Position numbers and translations under genes: made by a program. Of a stretch of 64,000 nucleotides of DNA, positions 45,701-55,200 are shown one piece after another (position 1 is the stretch's first letter; each line of letters begins with the position of its first letter). The stretch is from Crocinitomix sp. (lineage in GTDB: Bacteria > Bacteroidota > Bacteroidia > Flavobacteriales_D > Crocinitomicaceae), in NCBI GenBank assembly GCA_013138735.1, contig WTCE01000100.1, positions 62,001 to 126,000 on the forward strand. Direction: 5' to 3'. Below the pieces are notes generated by a model that ran no database searches, was not told the origin of the DNA, and saw nothing but the letters and a program-made list of their open reading frames with translations.

Positions 45701-46594
45701 GGGCAGGATATTACATCACCCGTTAAGCCGTTTGATACTCAAAATAATATTATCTATAAAGGTAAGTCAACGGTCAAAGATGGAATCTTTACATTTTCAT
45801 TCGTAGTGCCAAAAGATATTGACTATACATTCGGTAAAGGAAAAATTAGTTATTACGGTAATACCAATGATGCGCAATATTATGGTTTCGATTCATCCAT
45901 AGTTGTGGGCGGTGTAAATCCAGATGGAATTTCAGATGACATTGGCCCAGAGATTGAACTGTTTATGAATGACGAAAATTTTGTAAGTGGTGGATTGACG
46001 GATACCAAGCCGCTATTCTTAGCCAGCATTAATGATGAAAATGGAATTAATACCACAGGAAATGGAATTGGGCATAACATCACATTAATTATTGATGGGA
46101 ATACGGCCGCGCCAATCGTGTTGAATAATTTTTATGAAGCAGATTTGGACACTTATCAAAGTGGTAAGGTATCGTATCGACTTTCTGATTTGGAAGAAGG
46201 TCCACATCAAATAGTTTTCAAAGTATGGGACGTGAATAATAATTCTTCCGAAGCTGTTTTAGACTTCATTGTCGTGCAGGAAGAAGAGATTGGGATCTCA
46301 CATTTGTTGAATTATCCAAATCCTTTCACCACAAATACCGACTTTTATTTTGAGCACAATCAAGTATGTAACTCATTAGATGTGAAGATAGAAGTGTTTA
46401 CAGTTTCAGGGAAACTGGTGAAAACAATTATTGAAACGGTGCATACAGCAGGCTTCCGAAGTGACGGGATTAATTGGGATGGAAGAGATGATTATGGAGA
46501 TAAAATTGGGCGTGGCGTTTATGTTTACAGGCTTTCAATTGAAACCGAACAAGGCAATAAAGCAGAGAAAATTGAAAAACTTGTCATTCTCTAA
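42773..46594 (+). CDS. porU: type IX secretion system sortase PorU
   Basis: From the ATG at 42773 the product is 1273 residues. A signal peptide (MKNIILFITLFCSSFGWS) precedes a long N-terminal region. The gingipain-like C25 peptidase domain carries His785 in VFNYVGHGGETG and the nucleophile Cys819 in FISATCEFSRFDDP. LLGDPALKLG follows, and the C-terminus has an Ig-like/sorting-type domain (LLNYPNPFTTNTDFYF, RGVYVYRLSIET). PorU cleaves C-terminal sorting signals of type IX clients at the cell surface and attaches them to lipid. The TTG-started extension to 42731 is not needed. porV follows; gldJ and a PorP/SprF paralogue are divergent. Confidence 0.95.
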   Translation: MKNIILFITLFCSSFGWSQTFNFTFETQWVAHENRCIPCDYNEVNGEVISTITKQIKVRGNYEFTYNIENVKYETVELPSFYDKNVLPSEADLSVTFGESRQENFITLVYNPIVNRNGKIEMLKEIEISVSGAPNFESQNRDFDFASVSVLASGDWYKIGVSSDGVHKIDYSDLADMGVAVGSLNPNAINVYGNQIAELPHTNWAARPDDLLKNSIEVVGDGDGSFDTEDYALFYAKGPEKLIINSSDFYPRKNKIDSLNYYFIHIDNADIPKRIGTVNNSADPVNDEVTSYNSYALHENNNVNLLKSGDGWYGEHFEGSSLTSSFSINAENRVLSEPIFLETKFVCKSKSGSSGLIVNVNGAEVDNIAAGNVSGSYTVATNEGNSVDFNSGTENINVDLTFYRTSASAEAWLDYMEFNYIKKLQMGVNQLLIRDLRNVGSGVVKRYNMAGSNASTNVWEITDGINAKKVNGNLSGSNYTYIMDADTLRSFVAFNVAQTKSVIITGNYLGKIANQNLHGLPQADYVIVSHESLRSQADRLANLHRANGLSVHVVDIQTIYNEFSSGVSDPVAVRWFAKMFYDRVAVDPDNTLKYLCLFGDGTYDPLNRIANNNYLLPTYNSPESGPVDYISSFTADDFFGLLDDLESMSATDMLDIGIGRIPVSDLEKAEQVVDKIQHYMNYGSTLYSNTSGIQCDSDGYASTFGDWRNRIVLMADDENNGQFVSDCESLSDTTFKYHPEINVVKIYLDAYKQTVTSGGQRYPDVEEAINQNMNKGALVFNYVGHGGETGLSLERVVSIPMIQNWSNINNMPIFISATCEFSRFDDPGRVSAGETTLTTPYGGAVGLLTTTRLVYITVNTILVQNLYTELFSEEDGEPLGLGEIIRRTKNLTLGSNNMRNFTLLGDPALKLGKAGPRIMTDEINGVDVSMVTDTLKALSKITVTGHVENDAGTLLSGYNGLVYPTVFDKRKTRYTLGQDITSPVKPFDTQNNIIYKGKSTVKDGIFTFSFVVPKDIDYTFGKGKISYYGNTNDAQYYGFDSSIVVGGVNPDGISDDIGPEIELFMNDENFVSGGLTDTKPLFLASINDENGINTTGNGIGHNITLIIDGNTAAPIVLNNFYEADLDTYQSGKVSYRLSDLEEGPHQIVFKVWDVNNNSSEAVLDFIVVQEEEIGISHLLNYPNPFTTNTDFYFEHNQVCNSLDVKIEVFTVSGKLVKTIIETVHTAGFRSDGINWDGRDDYGDKIGRGVYVYRLSIETEQGNKAEKIEKLVIL

Positions 46595-46662
46595 ACAAGT
46601 GAGGATTATATTAAATTGAACATAAATTTTTGCACTCTTACAATAAACTTTTGATTAATACG

Positions 46663-46670
46663 TATATTTG
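46663..46670 (+). promoter_or_regulatory. TAnnTTTG promoter -7 element for porV
   Basis: TATATTTG lies 107 bases before the porV ATG, predicting a leader of about 100 bases that includes the hairpin and short frame described separately. No clear -33 TTG is seen. Confidence 0.5.
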
Positions 46671-46703
46671 AATCAAGTTTAGAGTTAAAGCGAGTTTTGT
46701 CTA

Positions 46704-46777
46704 CATTACTTTTAGGCAATAAAAGCGCAAAAGTAATGATGAAACAAAGAATTGACTTTAAAAAACAGCTTAGATAA
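46704..46777 (+). promoter_or_regulatory. porV leader: hairpin plus 13-codon upstream frame
   Basis: CATTACTTTT (46704-46713) and AAAAGTAATG (46729-46738) form a perfect 10-bp stem with a 15-base loop and no T-tract, so it is not a terminator. The 3' arm contains the first ATG of a short frame (46736-46777, MMKQRIDFKKQLR) whose TAA directly precedes the porV ATG and is in the same frame. This could be a translational control element; it may also be chance. Confidence 0.5.
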
Positions 46778-48004
46778 ATGAAAAAAAGTATTGCTTATAT
46801 CGCAACAGTATTCTTTACAATTTCCGGATTTTCGCAAACTGTATCGAAAGATGAAACGGAATTTACAATTCAGTTGAATACTATTACAACTGCAGTTCCA
46901 TTTTTAATAATAGCGCCCGACTCTAGAGCAAGTGCTATGGGAGACGCTGGTGCTGCGACATCTCCAGGGCCAAATTCTTTTCATTGGAATACGTCTAAAT
47001 TGGCTTTTTCAAAAGAAAAATCTGAATTTGGAGTATCTTATTCTCCATGGTTAAAACAATTGGTTGATGATATTCATTTATCTTATTTAAGTGGATATAC
47101 TAAGGTTGGTAAAAATCACACTTTTGGAGGTTCAATGCGTTATTTCTCTTTAGGTAATATCACCTTTACAGATGATCAAGGGAATTTAATTCGTGAGTTT
47201 AGTCCGAATGAATTTGAATTATTAGGTGGATATGCGTTTAAATTATCTGATAGAAGTGCAATTGGTTTCAATGGTAAATTTGTTTATTCAAATTTAACTG
47301 GAGGGATCAATGCCGGAACTACAGCTACTAAACCTGGTTTAGCTGGTGCGGTTGATTTATCTTACTCTTACTTTAATGAAGATATTGATTTAGGTGGAAG
47401 AGATGCAACATTGTCTTTCGGGACTAGTATTTCAAATATTGGAAATAAAATGGCTTATACAGTTGAAGCTGATCGTGATTTCTTACCTACGAATCTTCGT
47501 TTAGGTACTGCTTTGAACGTTAAGTTTGATGATTATAACTCTTTAACCACAACAGTTGATTTTAATAAATTATTGGTGCCTACTTTGCCCGTTAGAAATG
47601 GAGATGGCGTTATTCTTTCTGGGAAAGACAATGATGTTGGTACAACAGGTGGTATGATTCAATCTTTTTATGATGCACCAGGAAATGTTGTTGTGGCAGA
47701 AGACGGAACAGCAATTATTGAAAAAGGAAGTAGATTCAAAGAAGAGCTTAATGAAATTAACATTGGTGGTGGTTTAGAATATTGGTATAGCGACGTATTA
47801 GCGATTCGCGGTGGATACTTCTATGAACACAGAGCAAAAGGTGATCGTAAATACTTCACGTTTGGTGCAGGAATTTACTACAGTGTATTTGGTATTGATG
47901 TATCTTATTTAGCTGCGCTAAAAAGAACCAATCCATTAGCTAACACGGTTCGTTTTTCACTTAAATTCAAATTCGGTAACAACAAAATTGCGAGTGCCGA
48001 GTAA
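46778..48004 (+). CDS. porV: type IX secretion outer-membrane shuttle protein PorV
   Basis: The 408-residue FadL-like barrel protein has a signal peptide (MKKSIAYIATVFFTISGFS) and the PorV opening LNTITTAVPFLIIAPDSRASAMGDAGAATSPG. Also seen are WNTSKLAFSKEKSEFGVSYSPW, NLTGGINAGTTATKPGLAGA, FYDAPGNVVVAEDGT and the barrel end ANTVRFSLKFKFG. PorV binds folded clients at the translocon and carries them to PorU. It follows porU by 183 bases and has its own promoter and leader. Its 3' end overlaps ispF. Confidence 0.93.
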   Translation: MKKSIAYIATVFFTISGFSQTVSKDETEFTIQLNTITTAVPFLIIAPDSRASAMGDAGAATSPGPNSFHWNTSKLAFSKEKSEFGVSYSPWLKQLVDDIHLSYLSGYTKVGKNHTFGGSMRYFSLGNITFTDDQGNLIREFSPNEFELLGGYAFKLSDRSAIGFNGKFVYSNLTGGINAGTTATKPGLAGAVDLSYSYFNEDIDLGGRDATLSFGTSISNIGNKMAYTVEADRDFLPTNLRLGTALNVKFDDYNSLTTTVDFNKLLVPTLPVRNGDGVILSGKDNDVGTTGGMIQSFYDAPGNVVVAEDGTAIIEKGSRFKEELNEINIGGGLEYWYSDVLAIRGGYFYEHRAKGDRKYFTFGAGIYYSVFGIDVSYLAALKRTNPLANTVRFSLKFKFGNNKIASAE

Positions 48005-48491
48005 TTCATTGCCTATTTTTAGAATCGGTTCAGGGGTTGATATTCATCAATTAACTGAAGGCCGCAAATTAATCATTGGCGGTGTACATATCGCGTCTCC
48101 ATTCGGAGCGCTTGGACATTCAGATGCTGACGTATTATTACATGCCATTTGTGATGCTTTATTAGGTGCAGCAAATTTACGAGACATAGGTTTTCATTTT
48201 CCTGATACTGACCCGCGATATAAAGATGCGGATAGTAAATTGCTTTTAAAAGATACCTTTTCCTTAATTCAAGAAAAGGGATATGCATTAGGAAATATGG
48301 ATTGTACCGTTTTATTGGAGAATCCAAAAGTGAATCCGCACATTCTAGCTATGCAAAAAATTATAGCCGAAATTGTTGACGCAACAGTTGATCAAATTTC
48401 AATCAAAGCCACGCGTGGTGAGAAAATGGGATTCATTGGCGAAGGGTTAGGGATTCAGGCCTTTGCAACCGTTTTGATTTATAAAATCTAA
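47994..48491 (+). CDS. ispF: 2-C-methyl-D-erythritol 2,4-cyclodiphosphate synthase
   Basis: IspF makes the cyclic diphosphate in the MEP route to isoprenoids. The zinc ligands and signature are present: GSGVDIHQL, HIASPFGALGHSDADVLLHAICDALLGAA, DIGFHFPDTDP, NMDCTVLLENPKV and the C-terminal IKATRGEKMGFIGEGLGIQAFA. No ATG is available at the N-terminus; TTG 47988, GTG 47994 and TTG 48009 are all in frame. I chose the GTG because it leaves a normal short N-terminus (about 165 residues). It overlaps porV by 11 bases, so translation is probably coupled. The sequence is complete. Confidence 0.95.
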   Translation: MPSNSLPIFRIGSGVDIHQLTEGRKLIIGGVHIASPFGALGHSDADVLLHAICDALLGAANLRDIGFHFPDTDPRYKDADSKLLLKDTFSLIQEKGYALGNMDCTVLLENPKVNPHILAMQKIIAEIVDATVDQISIKATRGEKMGFIGEGLGIQAFATVLIYKI

Positions 48492-48560
48492 AGTAACTTC
48501 CTCTAGTTTAATGCAATAATTACAAGTGTTTTGAGTTTACCATAACGTAACTCAACCATT

Positions 48561-49757
48561 ATGAAATTTAGTCTATTATTCCTTTTAAGTAGTTCCGTTG
48601 TATTCAACTCGTCCGCTCAAATTAGTTCCGGAGGAACTGCGTTTACAACGCAATTAAATACAATCACAACAGCCGTTCCATTCGTGCTCATTTCACCAGA
48701 TGCTAGATCAAGCGGAATGGGAGATGTTGGAGCAGCAACTGATCCAGATGCCTATTCAATCCATTGGAATACGTCAAAATTGGCCTTTTCTGAAAAGAGA
48801 ACGGAAATTGGGGTTTCCTATTCACCTTGGTTACGCAATCTTATAAAGGATGTTCATTATACACATGCCAGCGGATATACTAAATTGGGAAATCGGCATA
48901 CGGTTGGAGCATCAATGACCTATTTTTCGTTAGGGTTAATCACCTTTACAGGTTTTCAAGGAAATTTAATTCGTGAATTTAATCCTAACGAGTATGAATT
49001 TGTTGGGGCGTATGCGCTTAGATTATCAAAACGAAGTGCAATCGGAGTTAACTTAAAATATATCTACTCAAATTTAACAGGTGGAATAAATGCAGGTTCT
49101 GTTCAAACGAAACCAGGTCTAGCAATGGCGAGTGACATTTCCTATTCATACTTTAATAAAGATCTTTCATTAGGGACATGGCCTGCACAATGGTCATTTG
49201 GAGTCAACATCTCTAACTTTGGTAATAAAATGGCATACACGGTTGAATCCGCCCGCGATTTTATTCCCGCAAATCTAAAAATAGGATCTAGCTTTATCGT
49301 CAACATCAACAAAAAACATAGCATTACGGCTGCCTTAGATGTCAATAAATTATTAGTGCCAACATTACCTGCGCGTGATTGGGGTGGGAATATTGTTTCC
49401 GGATTGGATAATAATGTGGGCGCGCTTGTTGGTATAGTTCAGTCTTTTTATGATGCGCCTGGAAATGTAATTATTAGCAATACTGGAGTTGTTACCGTTG
49501 AAAAAAATAGTAGACTCAAAGAAGAGTTAAATGAAATTAATATTGGTGGTGGATTTGAGTATCAATATAAAGGAATGTACGTGCTGCGTACGGGCTATTT
49601 TTATGAGCATAAAAGTAAAGGTGCAAGGCAATATTTAGCAACAGGTTTAGGGTATTTTAATGGAAAGTTTGGGGCCGATTTTTCTTATTTGCTTACTATG
49701 AAAAAGAATAATCCTTTAGCCAATACCATGCGCTTTTCTCTCAATTTTGCCATTTGA
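48561..49757 (+). CDS. second PorV-like outer-membrane protein (tandem paralogue)
   Basis: The 398-residue protein closely parallels the PorV at 46778-48004: LNTITTAVPFVLISPDARSSGMGDVGAATDP, WNTSKLAFSEKRTEIGVSYSPW, SNLTGGINAGSVQTKPGLAMA and the ending ANTMRFSLNFAI. It has a signal peptide ending NSSAQ. It is a FadL-like outer-membrane barrel and may be a second type IX shuttle or a specialised form. It lies 69 bases after ispF, with a 7-bp bulged dyad (GAGTTTAC/GTAACTC) just before its start. Only 4 bases separate its stop from that of the convergent pbpC. Confidence 0.88.
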   Translation: MKFSLLFLLSSSVVFNSSAQISSGGTAFTTQLNTITTAVPFVLISPDARSSGMGDVGAATDPDAYSIHWNTSKLAFSEKRTEIGVSYSPWLRNLIKDVHYTHASGYTKLGNRHTVGASMTYFSLGLITFTGFQGNLIREFNPNEYEFVGAYALRLSKRSAIGVNLKYIYSNLTGGINAGSVQTKPGLAMASDISYSYFNKDLSLGTWPAQWSFGVNISNFGNKMAYTVESARDFIPANLKIGSSFIVNINKKHSITAALDVNKLLVPTLPARDWGGNIVSGLDNNVGALVGIVQSFYDAPGNVIISNTGVVTVEKNSRLKEELNEINIGGGFEYQYKGMYVLRTGYFYEHKSKGARQYLATGLGYFNGKFGADFSYLLTMKKNNPLANTMRFSLNFAI

Positions 49758-49761
49758 TTCA

Positions 49762-52134
49762 TTAGCCGTCACCACTAACAGTTACTTCAAAAAGTACCAT
49801 TTCACTATTTCCTTTTTCGTCTATAATCGTTAAACGGTGTTTCCCGGTGGCTGGCATATATTTCATCTGATGAATCCCTTTAGTCGTTCCTATAAATGAA
49901 TCATCTAAATGCCAATAAAGGTTGATTTTTTCATTAATATGCGTCGCCTCAAAAAAGATGGCCTCATTCACCTCTTCAAAGTTCAGCGGAATAAAAATTT
50001 GACTGTTAGATTTTGGGTAGATCACCGCCAATTCCTTTTGACCAACTGTGTTCACACATCCTTCCATATAAGCAGGTGGTTTTCTATAATTGGGATCATG
50101 GTTTTTATAAAAGTATTCTGCAACAGCTGGTAAGGTAAACCAGGATTCTTTTTTAGCTAAAGCCATATTATAGCAAGAGGAGTTAACCTGGTAAGTACTT
50201 GAACTATCCAAAAATAGGAATTGATGATAGTGACAAGGGGGGGTGTTTAATGCCTTTTTTGGAATATACTTTTCTTGCGTCTGTTCGCATGCATCACTAG
50301 CGCGATAGCCTGATTTGCTGCAGATTTCAACCAATTGCATGTCATCAAACGGTTGGTAAAACCAATCTGATTGAGGGAGTGCAGAAAAAACATCAAAAAG
50401 AATAGGGGCAGCAGTTTCGCGTCCAATCAAACCTGGTCGACCTTCTCCGTCAGCATTTCCCACCCAAACGCCAACTACATATTTAGAATTGGTTCCGACA
50501 GCCCATGCGTCTCTAAAACCAAAACTTGTACCTGTTTTCCAAGCTATTTGTTGCGAAGTTTCAAATAGTTCCCAATTAATATCATCTTCAGGGCGTTGTA
50601 CTTCTCGCATGGCTTGGAAAGTGAACCAACTTGTGGCTGCACTAAATACGGGCCGCTCTTCTATGTACTCCTCCTCGGCTAATAAATAGCTGGTGCGTTT
50701 GTTTACACCGGTTCCGTAGTTCGGATAACGATTAAGACTTCTTGCCATCAAGCCATAAGCAGATACCAAATCCCATAAGTTCGTTTCGGCACCACCCAAT
50801 ATTAATGAAAGACCATAATGCTGTGGGGTGTTTTTAATGGTTGTAAAACCTAATTTTTGTAGCGAGTAATGAAATTTTTCAACGCCAAACTTTGTGAGTA
50901 AGCGTACCATTGGCACATTTAATGAACGGGATAAAGCGTCATCAATTTTAACAATACCGTCGTATTTTAAATTGTAGTTTTTGGGCGAATAGCCAGACAT
51001 TATAGTTGGAATGTCTTGCACTACCATTTCAGGAGTTACACTGCCGTTTTCTAGCATTGATGCGTAAAGGAAAGGCTTTATAATGCTGCCTGTACTTCTA
51101 GGCGCCATAATTATATCCACGTCACTGCTATGTTCAGCCTCAACATTCGGCACATTTCCTGTATAGGCAATCACTTTTCCAGTTTCAACTTCCATTACGA
51201 GCACAGCAGCATTGTGTATTTCATTTTCGCGCAGTTTTTCATGGTGAAATTGGACAATACTATTCGTGCGCTCCTGAATGGAAATGTCTATAGAGGTTTG
51301 AACAACTTGGCCTTTTAACCCATCTTTTATAACGCGTGTTAATAAGTGAGGCGCAATTCTTGGAATGGGATGCGGTTTTTCTGGAAGCTCTTCCAATTTT
51401 GATAAAACCCATGTGGTTGAATCTATTTCGTCCACCTCATAAAGGCGATCCAATAAGCGGTTTCGCTTTGCAATTAGTAAATCTCTATTTTTACCGGGAT
51501 GCATCAATGAAGGTGCATTGGGTAGCACAGCCAAAGTCGCCGTTTCTGCCCACGATAATTGATCGGCAGGTCTTGCAAAATAGCGCCAAGCTGCTGCGTC
51601 TAAGCCAACAACGTTTCCGCCCATTGGCGCGTTTGAAGCGTATAAAGCTAATATTTCACTCTTATCATAACGCCACTCTGCTCGTGTGGCCATAAAAATC
51701 TCTACTACTTTTTGCCAAATTGTCCGCGATTGCCCTTTTCTACTCATGCGCATTAATTGCATGGTAATGGTGCTTCCGCCGCTTACTTTTTCTCCAGATG
51801 ACATGTTTTGGTATACCGCTCTAGCCAATCCTTTTATACTTACACCCCAATGTGATTGGAAGCTGCGGTCTTCAAATTGAATAATTGCTTTTTCAAATTT
51901 TTCAGGTACTGTTGGATTGTATGGAAAGCGCCATTGCCCATCTGCGGCTATTGAGGCAGCTAATAAATTACCTTCTTTATCTAAAAGCACAGTGCTAGTT
52001 GGGTCGTCAAATAGTGTTTTGGGCAGACAAAAAAACCAGATAAAAAAGACGGTTAGCGTTAATGCAGACAATATGTATTTATACCGCTTTATAAAGCGTA
52101 AAAACCATTTTCCTATTTTTTTTATTCGTTTCAA
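49762..52134 (-). CDS. pbpC: penicillin-binding protein 1C
   Basis: This 790-residue bifunctional peptidoglycan synthase has an N-terminal membrane anchor (ILSALTLTVFFIWFF). The glycosyltransferase domain has QFEDRSFQSHWGVSIKGLARA and GGSTITMQLMRMS. The transpeptidase domain has the active serine in RSTGSIIKPFLYA, SxN in SRSLNVP and KTGTS in WKTGTSFGFRDAW. The C-terminal BiPBP_C-like domain (about 690-790, INLYWHLDDSFIGTTKGIHQM) marks PBP1C. It polymerises and crosslinks cell wall in the periplasm. PBP1C genes often sit beside an alpha-2-macroglobulin gene, which is absent here. Confidence 0.95.
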   Translation of the reverse strand: MKRIKKIGKWFLRFIKRYKYILSALTLTVFFIWFFCLPKTLFDDPTSTVLLDKEGNLLAASIAADGQWRFPYNPTVPEKFEKAIIQFEDRSFQSHWGVSIKGLARAVYQNMSSGEKVSGGSTITMQLMRMSRKGQSRTIWQKVVEIFMATRAEWRYDKSEILALYASNAPMGGNVVGLDAAAWRYFARPADQLSWAETATLAVLPNAPSLMHPGKNRDLLIAKRNRLLDRLYEVDEIDSTTWVLSKLEELPEKPHPIPRIAPHLLTRVIKDGLKGQVVQTSIDISIQERTNSIVQFHHEKLRENEIHNAAVLVMEVETGKVIAYTGNVPNVEAEHSSDVDIIMAPRSTGSIIKPFLYASMLENGSVTPEMVVQDIPTIMSGYSPKNYNLKYDGIVKIDDALSRSLNVPMVRLLTKFGVEKFHYSLQKLGFTTIKNTPQHYGLSLILGGAETNLWDLVSAYGLMARSLNRYPNYGTGVNKRTSYLLAEEEYIEERPVFSAATSWFTFQAMREVQRPEDDINWELFETSQQIAWKTGTSFGFRDAWAVGTNSKYVVGVWVGNADGEGRPGLIGRETAAPILFDVFSALPQSDWFYQPFDDMQLVEICSKSGYRASDACEQTQEKYIPKKALNTPPCHYHQFLFLDSSSTYQVNSSCYNMALAKKESWFTLPAVAEYFYKNHDPNYRKPPAYMEGCVNTVGQKELAVIYPKSNSQIFIPLNFEEVNEAIFFEATHINEKINLYWHLDDSFIGTTKGIHQMKYMPATGKHRLTIIDEKGNSEMVLFEVTVSGDG

Positions 52135-52283
52135 ATCTTATCTTTATACAAGTTTGATGTTCTTCTGTGTGAAGTACTCAAAGCATCATTTGGTTGTTAT
52201 TTAATTCCGAATGGAATAGCTAAACTAATTAAATTTATTTCAATAATAAAACGACTTTTATTATACGCTTTGCCTTAGCATTT

Positions 52284-55200
52284 ATGCGACAATTTACTCG
52301 TAAAATCGGTTTGTTCAGTCTTGTTTTTAGCATTATAGCTATTCTTGGCGGAGCTGCGTTCGGTCAAGCCTATAATTTTGATTATTTATCGATTCAAAAA
52401 GGTTTGCCACAATCACAGGCTTTTTGTATCATGTTTGATTCAGATCAATATGCTTGGATCGGTACGCAAGGCGGAGGGTTATGTCGTTATGATGGTGAGA
52501 ATTACACCTATTATACAAAGAACGATTCTCTCATTTCGAATCGAATTTATAAAACTAAGGAGTTAGATGGTAGCATTTGGGTAGGGCAAAAAGGAGGAGT
52601 GACGCAATTGAATTTAAATGGCGAATTTCAAACCAATTACCGACTAAATAGTAATTCGGTTATTATTCGAGACATAATCTTTTATAAAGGAGAATATCTT
52701 TTCGCTTCTAATAATGGTGTTTATCAGCTCTCAAATAATGAATTGGAAATTGTGACAGACAATCCTACAATTTTAGGAACCAATATTCATAATTTTTTTC
52801 TAACCAATCAAGATGATCTTTGGCTTTGCACAGATGTCGGTTTATTAAGTTTTGATGATGTTTTCGGTAAATTATCCAAAGCAAAAGGTTTAAGTGCACC
52901 ACATGTTGAATGCGCCGTTGAATTTAAAGATGAATGGGTAATAGGGACCTATGAAGGAGGCTTGAATTTTTACAATAAATCGAGTATCTACCGCAAAGAG
53001 CAATTCGAGGAGCTAGATGATAAAATTATTTTGAGTCTTTTTGTTTCCGGAGAAAATGAATTGTGGATTGGAACTATGAATAATGGTGTTTATGTCTACA
53101 ATGCAAAAGATGGTGTTCTACGAAATTTCAGAACCAGCAATGGTTTATCAGGGAACCATATTAAAACCATAGTTGCCGATTATTGGGACAATATTTGGAT
53201 TGGAACAAGTGGAGGAGGGGTTTCAGTATTTCAAAACAGTCCTTTCATTAAATACAATAGTGCTTCTGGCTTAAACGGAGATTATGTATTCTCTGTATTA
53301 AATGATTCGCGTGAAAACCTATGGTTGGGAACAGAGGGCATGGGCGTTATGCGAATTAATGATACGTCAAAAGTGTTGTTTGATGAAGAGTCTGGTTTTT
53401 ATTCTGAAAAAGTCAAAAGCATTTATGAAGATTCGAAAGGATACGTTTGGTTTGGTACAGAAGGAAAAGGTGTGGGAGTATATAATCCTTATGACGCCAA
53501 GGATACCATTTATTCATTTTACAACTCAAGCGGATTAAAAGGGAATTGGGTAAAGTGTTTTACAGAAGATCCTGTAACGAGTAAAGTATATATAGGAACA
53601 AGCGACGGTGGGATTTATTATGTCAAAAGAGGGAGCGGAGCAAACCCTGTCAATTCATTTAAGCGAATAGAAACTGAGTATGGAGAAGTGCCAAACCATA
53701 TTACAGCTTTGCATTATATAAACGGGCGATTGTGGTTTGCAAATGATAACGGTAAATACGGTTTTATACAAAACGGTCAAATCACATTATTTAACGAAGC
53801 AAACAAAAGTTTTCGAAATATTGTTGTCCATAATAATACCGTTTGGATTGGATCAAAGGATAATGGGATCATGCGCCTAGAAATGATTCAAGATTCAATT
53901 CAAAACAAAGAGTGGATGAATTCAGGCACAAATTCTGGTTTCCAGTCAAACAATATTTATCAATTAATCTATCACAATAGCCAGTTATGGATAGGAACTG
54001 AAAAAGGCCTAGATCGATTAGATTTAGATTCCAATATGCGCCTTGCAAGTTTTGAACATTTTGGTTACGAAGAAGGGTTTGAGGGAGTAGAAACCAATAT
54101 TAACGCTGGAAATGTTGATCAAGATGGTAATTTATGGTTCGGAACTGTAGATGGTCTGTACGTTTATAAAGGTCGTGATCCCAATCAATCGCAAAGAAAA
54201 CCACCAGTACTTAAATTGAATGATTTCCAAATCGTATTTGAATCAATTGAAAATACCAATTATGCAAATGCTTTTCAAGATGGTAAAATCACCTCAGAAT
54301 TAATCCTGCCTTACGATCAAAATCACATCAGCTTTCAGTTTAACGCGATACATTATTCATATGCCAAGAATATAAGGTACAGATGGAAGTTAGATGGCAT
54401 TGATTCAGACTGGACACCAAGCACAACAATTAACGTAGCAACCTATCCAAATTTATTACCTGGCGAATACCTCTTCAATGTTCAAACCGCTATTGATGAA
54501 AATTGGGAGCAAGAACCAATTCAAATTGCTTTCTCAATTGATCAGCCTTATTGGGAGAAATTTTGGTTCAAGTTCGCTTATTATAGTTTGGGAATAATTT
54601 TGCTAATCGTTATTGTTTTGCTCATTTTAGCAAGGCAAAGGCGAAAGAGTAAGGCACTCAATGAAAAATTAAAGCTAGAAAAAAACTTGTTAGAGTTGGA
54701 GCAAAAAGCCTTGCGCTTACAAATGAATCCACATTTCATTTTTAACGTGTTGAACTCAATTCACAACCTAATTATTTTGAATGATTCTGATAAAGCCCGT
54801 TATGCATTGTCAAAATTTTCAAAACTCATGCGCCAAGTTTTAGAAAACTCACGTGAGAAATTTATTTCCATTGATGATGAAGTTGAAACCTTGCAAAATT
54901 ATGTGCAATTAGAACGTCTAACAGCAAATGCGAATATTGATTTGGATTTTGAATTTGCAGAGGATATGGATACCGCTGAGGAAATTTTACCGCCCTTGAT
55001 GATTCAGCCCTTTGTTGAAAACGCAATTGTTCATGGTTTAAAAGGAGTTGATCGCAAAGGTGAAATTCGAGTTTCTTTTAAATGGATAGGAGATAATGTA
55101 TTAGAATGTGCAATTGCTGACAACGGCATAGGGCGTAAAAAAGCAAATGAAATCAAAGCACAGCAGGCGGCTTATCATAAATCTACAGCACTACAAGTAG

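Noticed and set aside
51336-51695. 119-residue plus-strand frame
   Set aside because: It is antisense to the glycosyltransferase part of pbpC and lacks any feature of a real gene.
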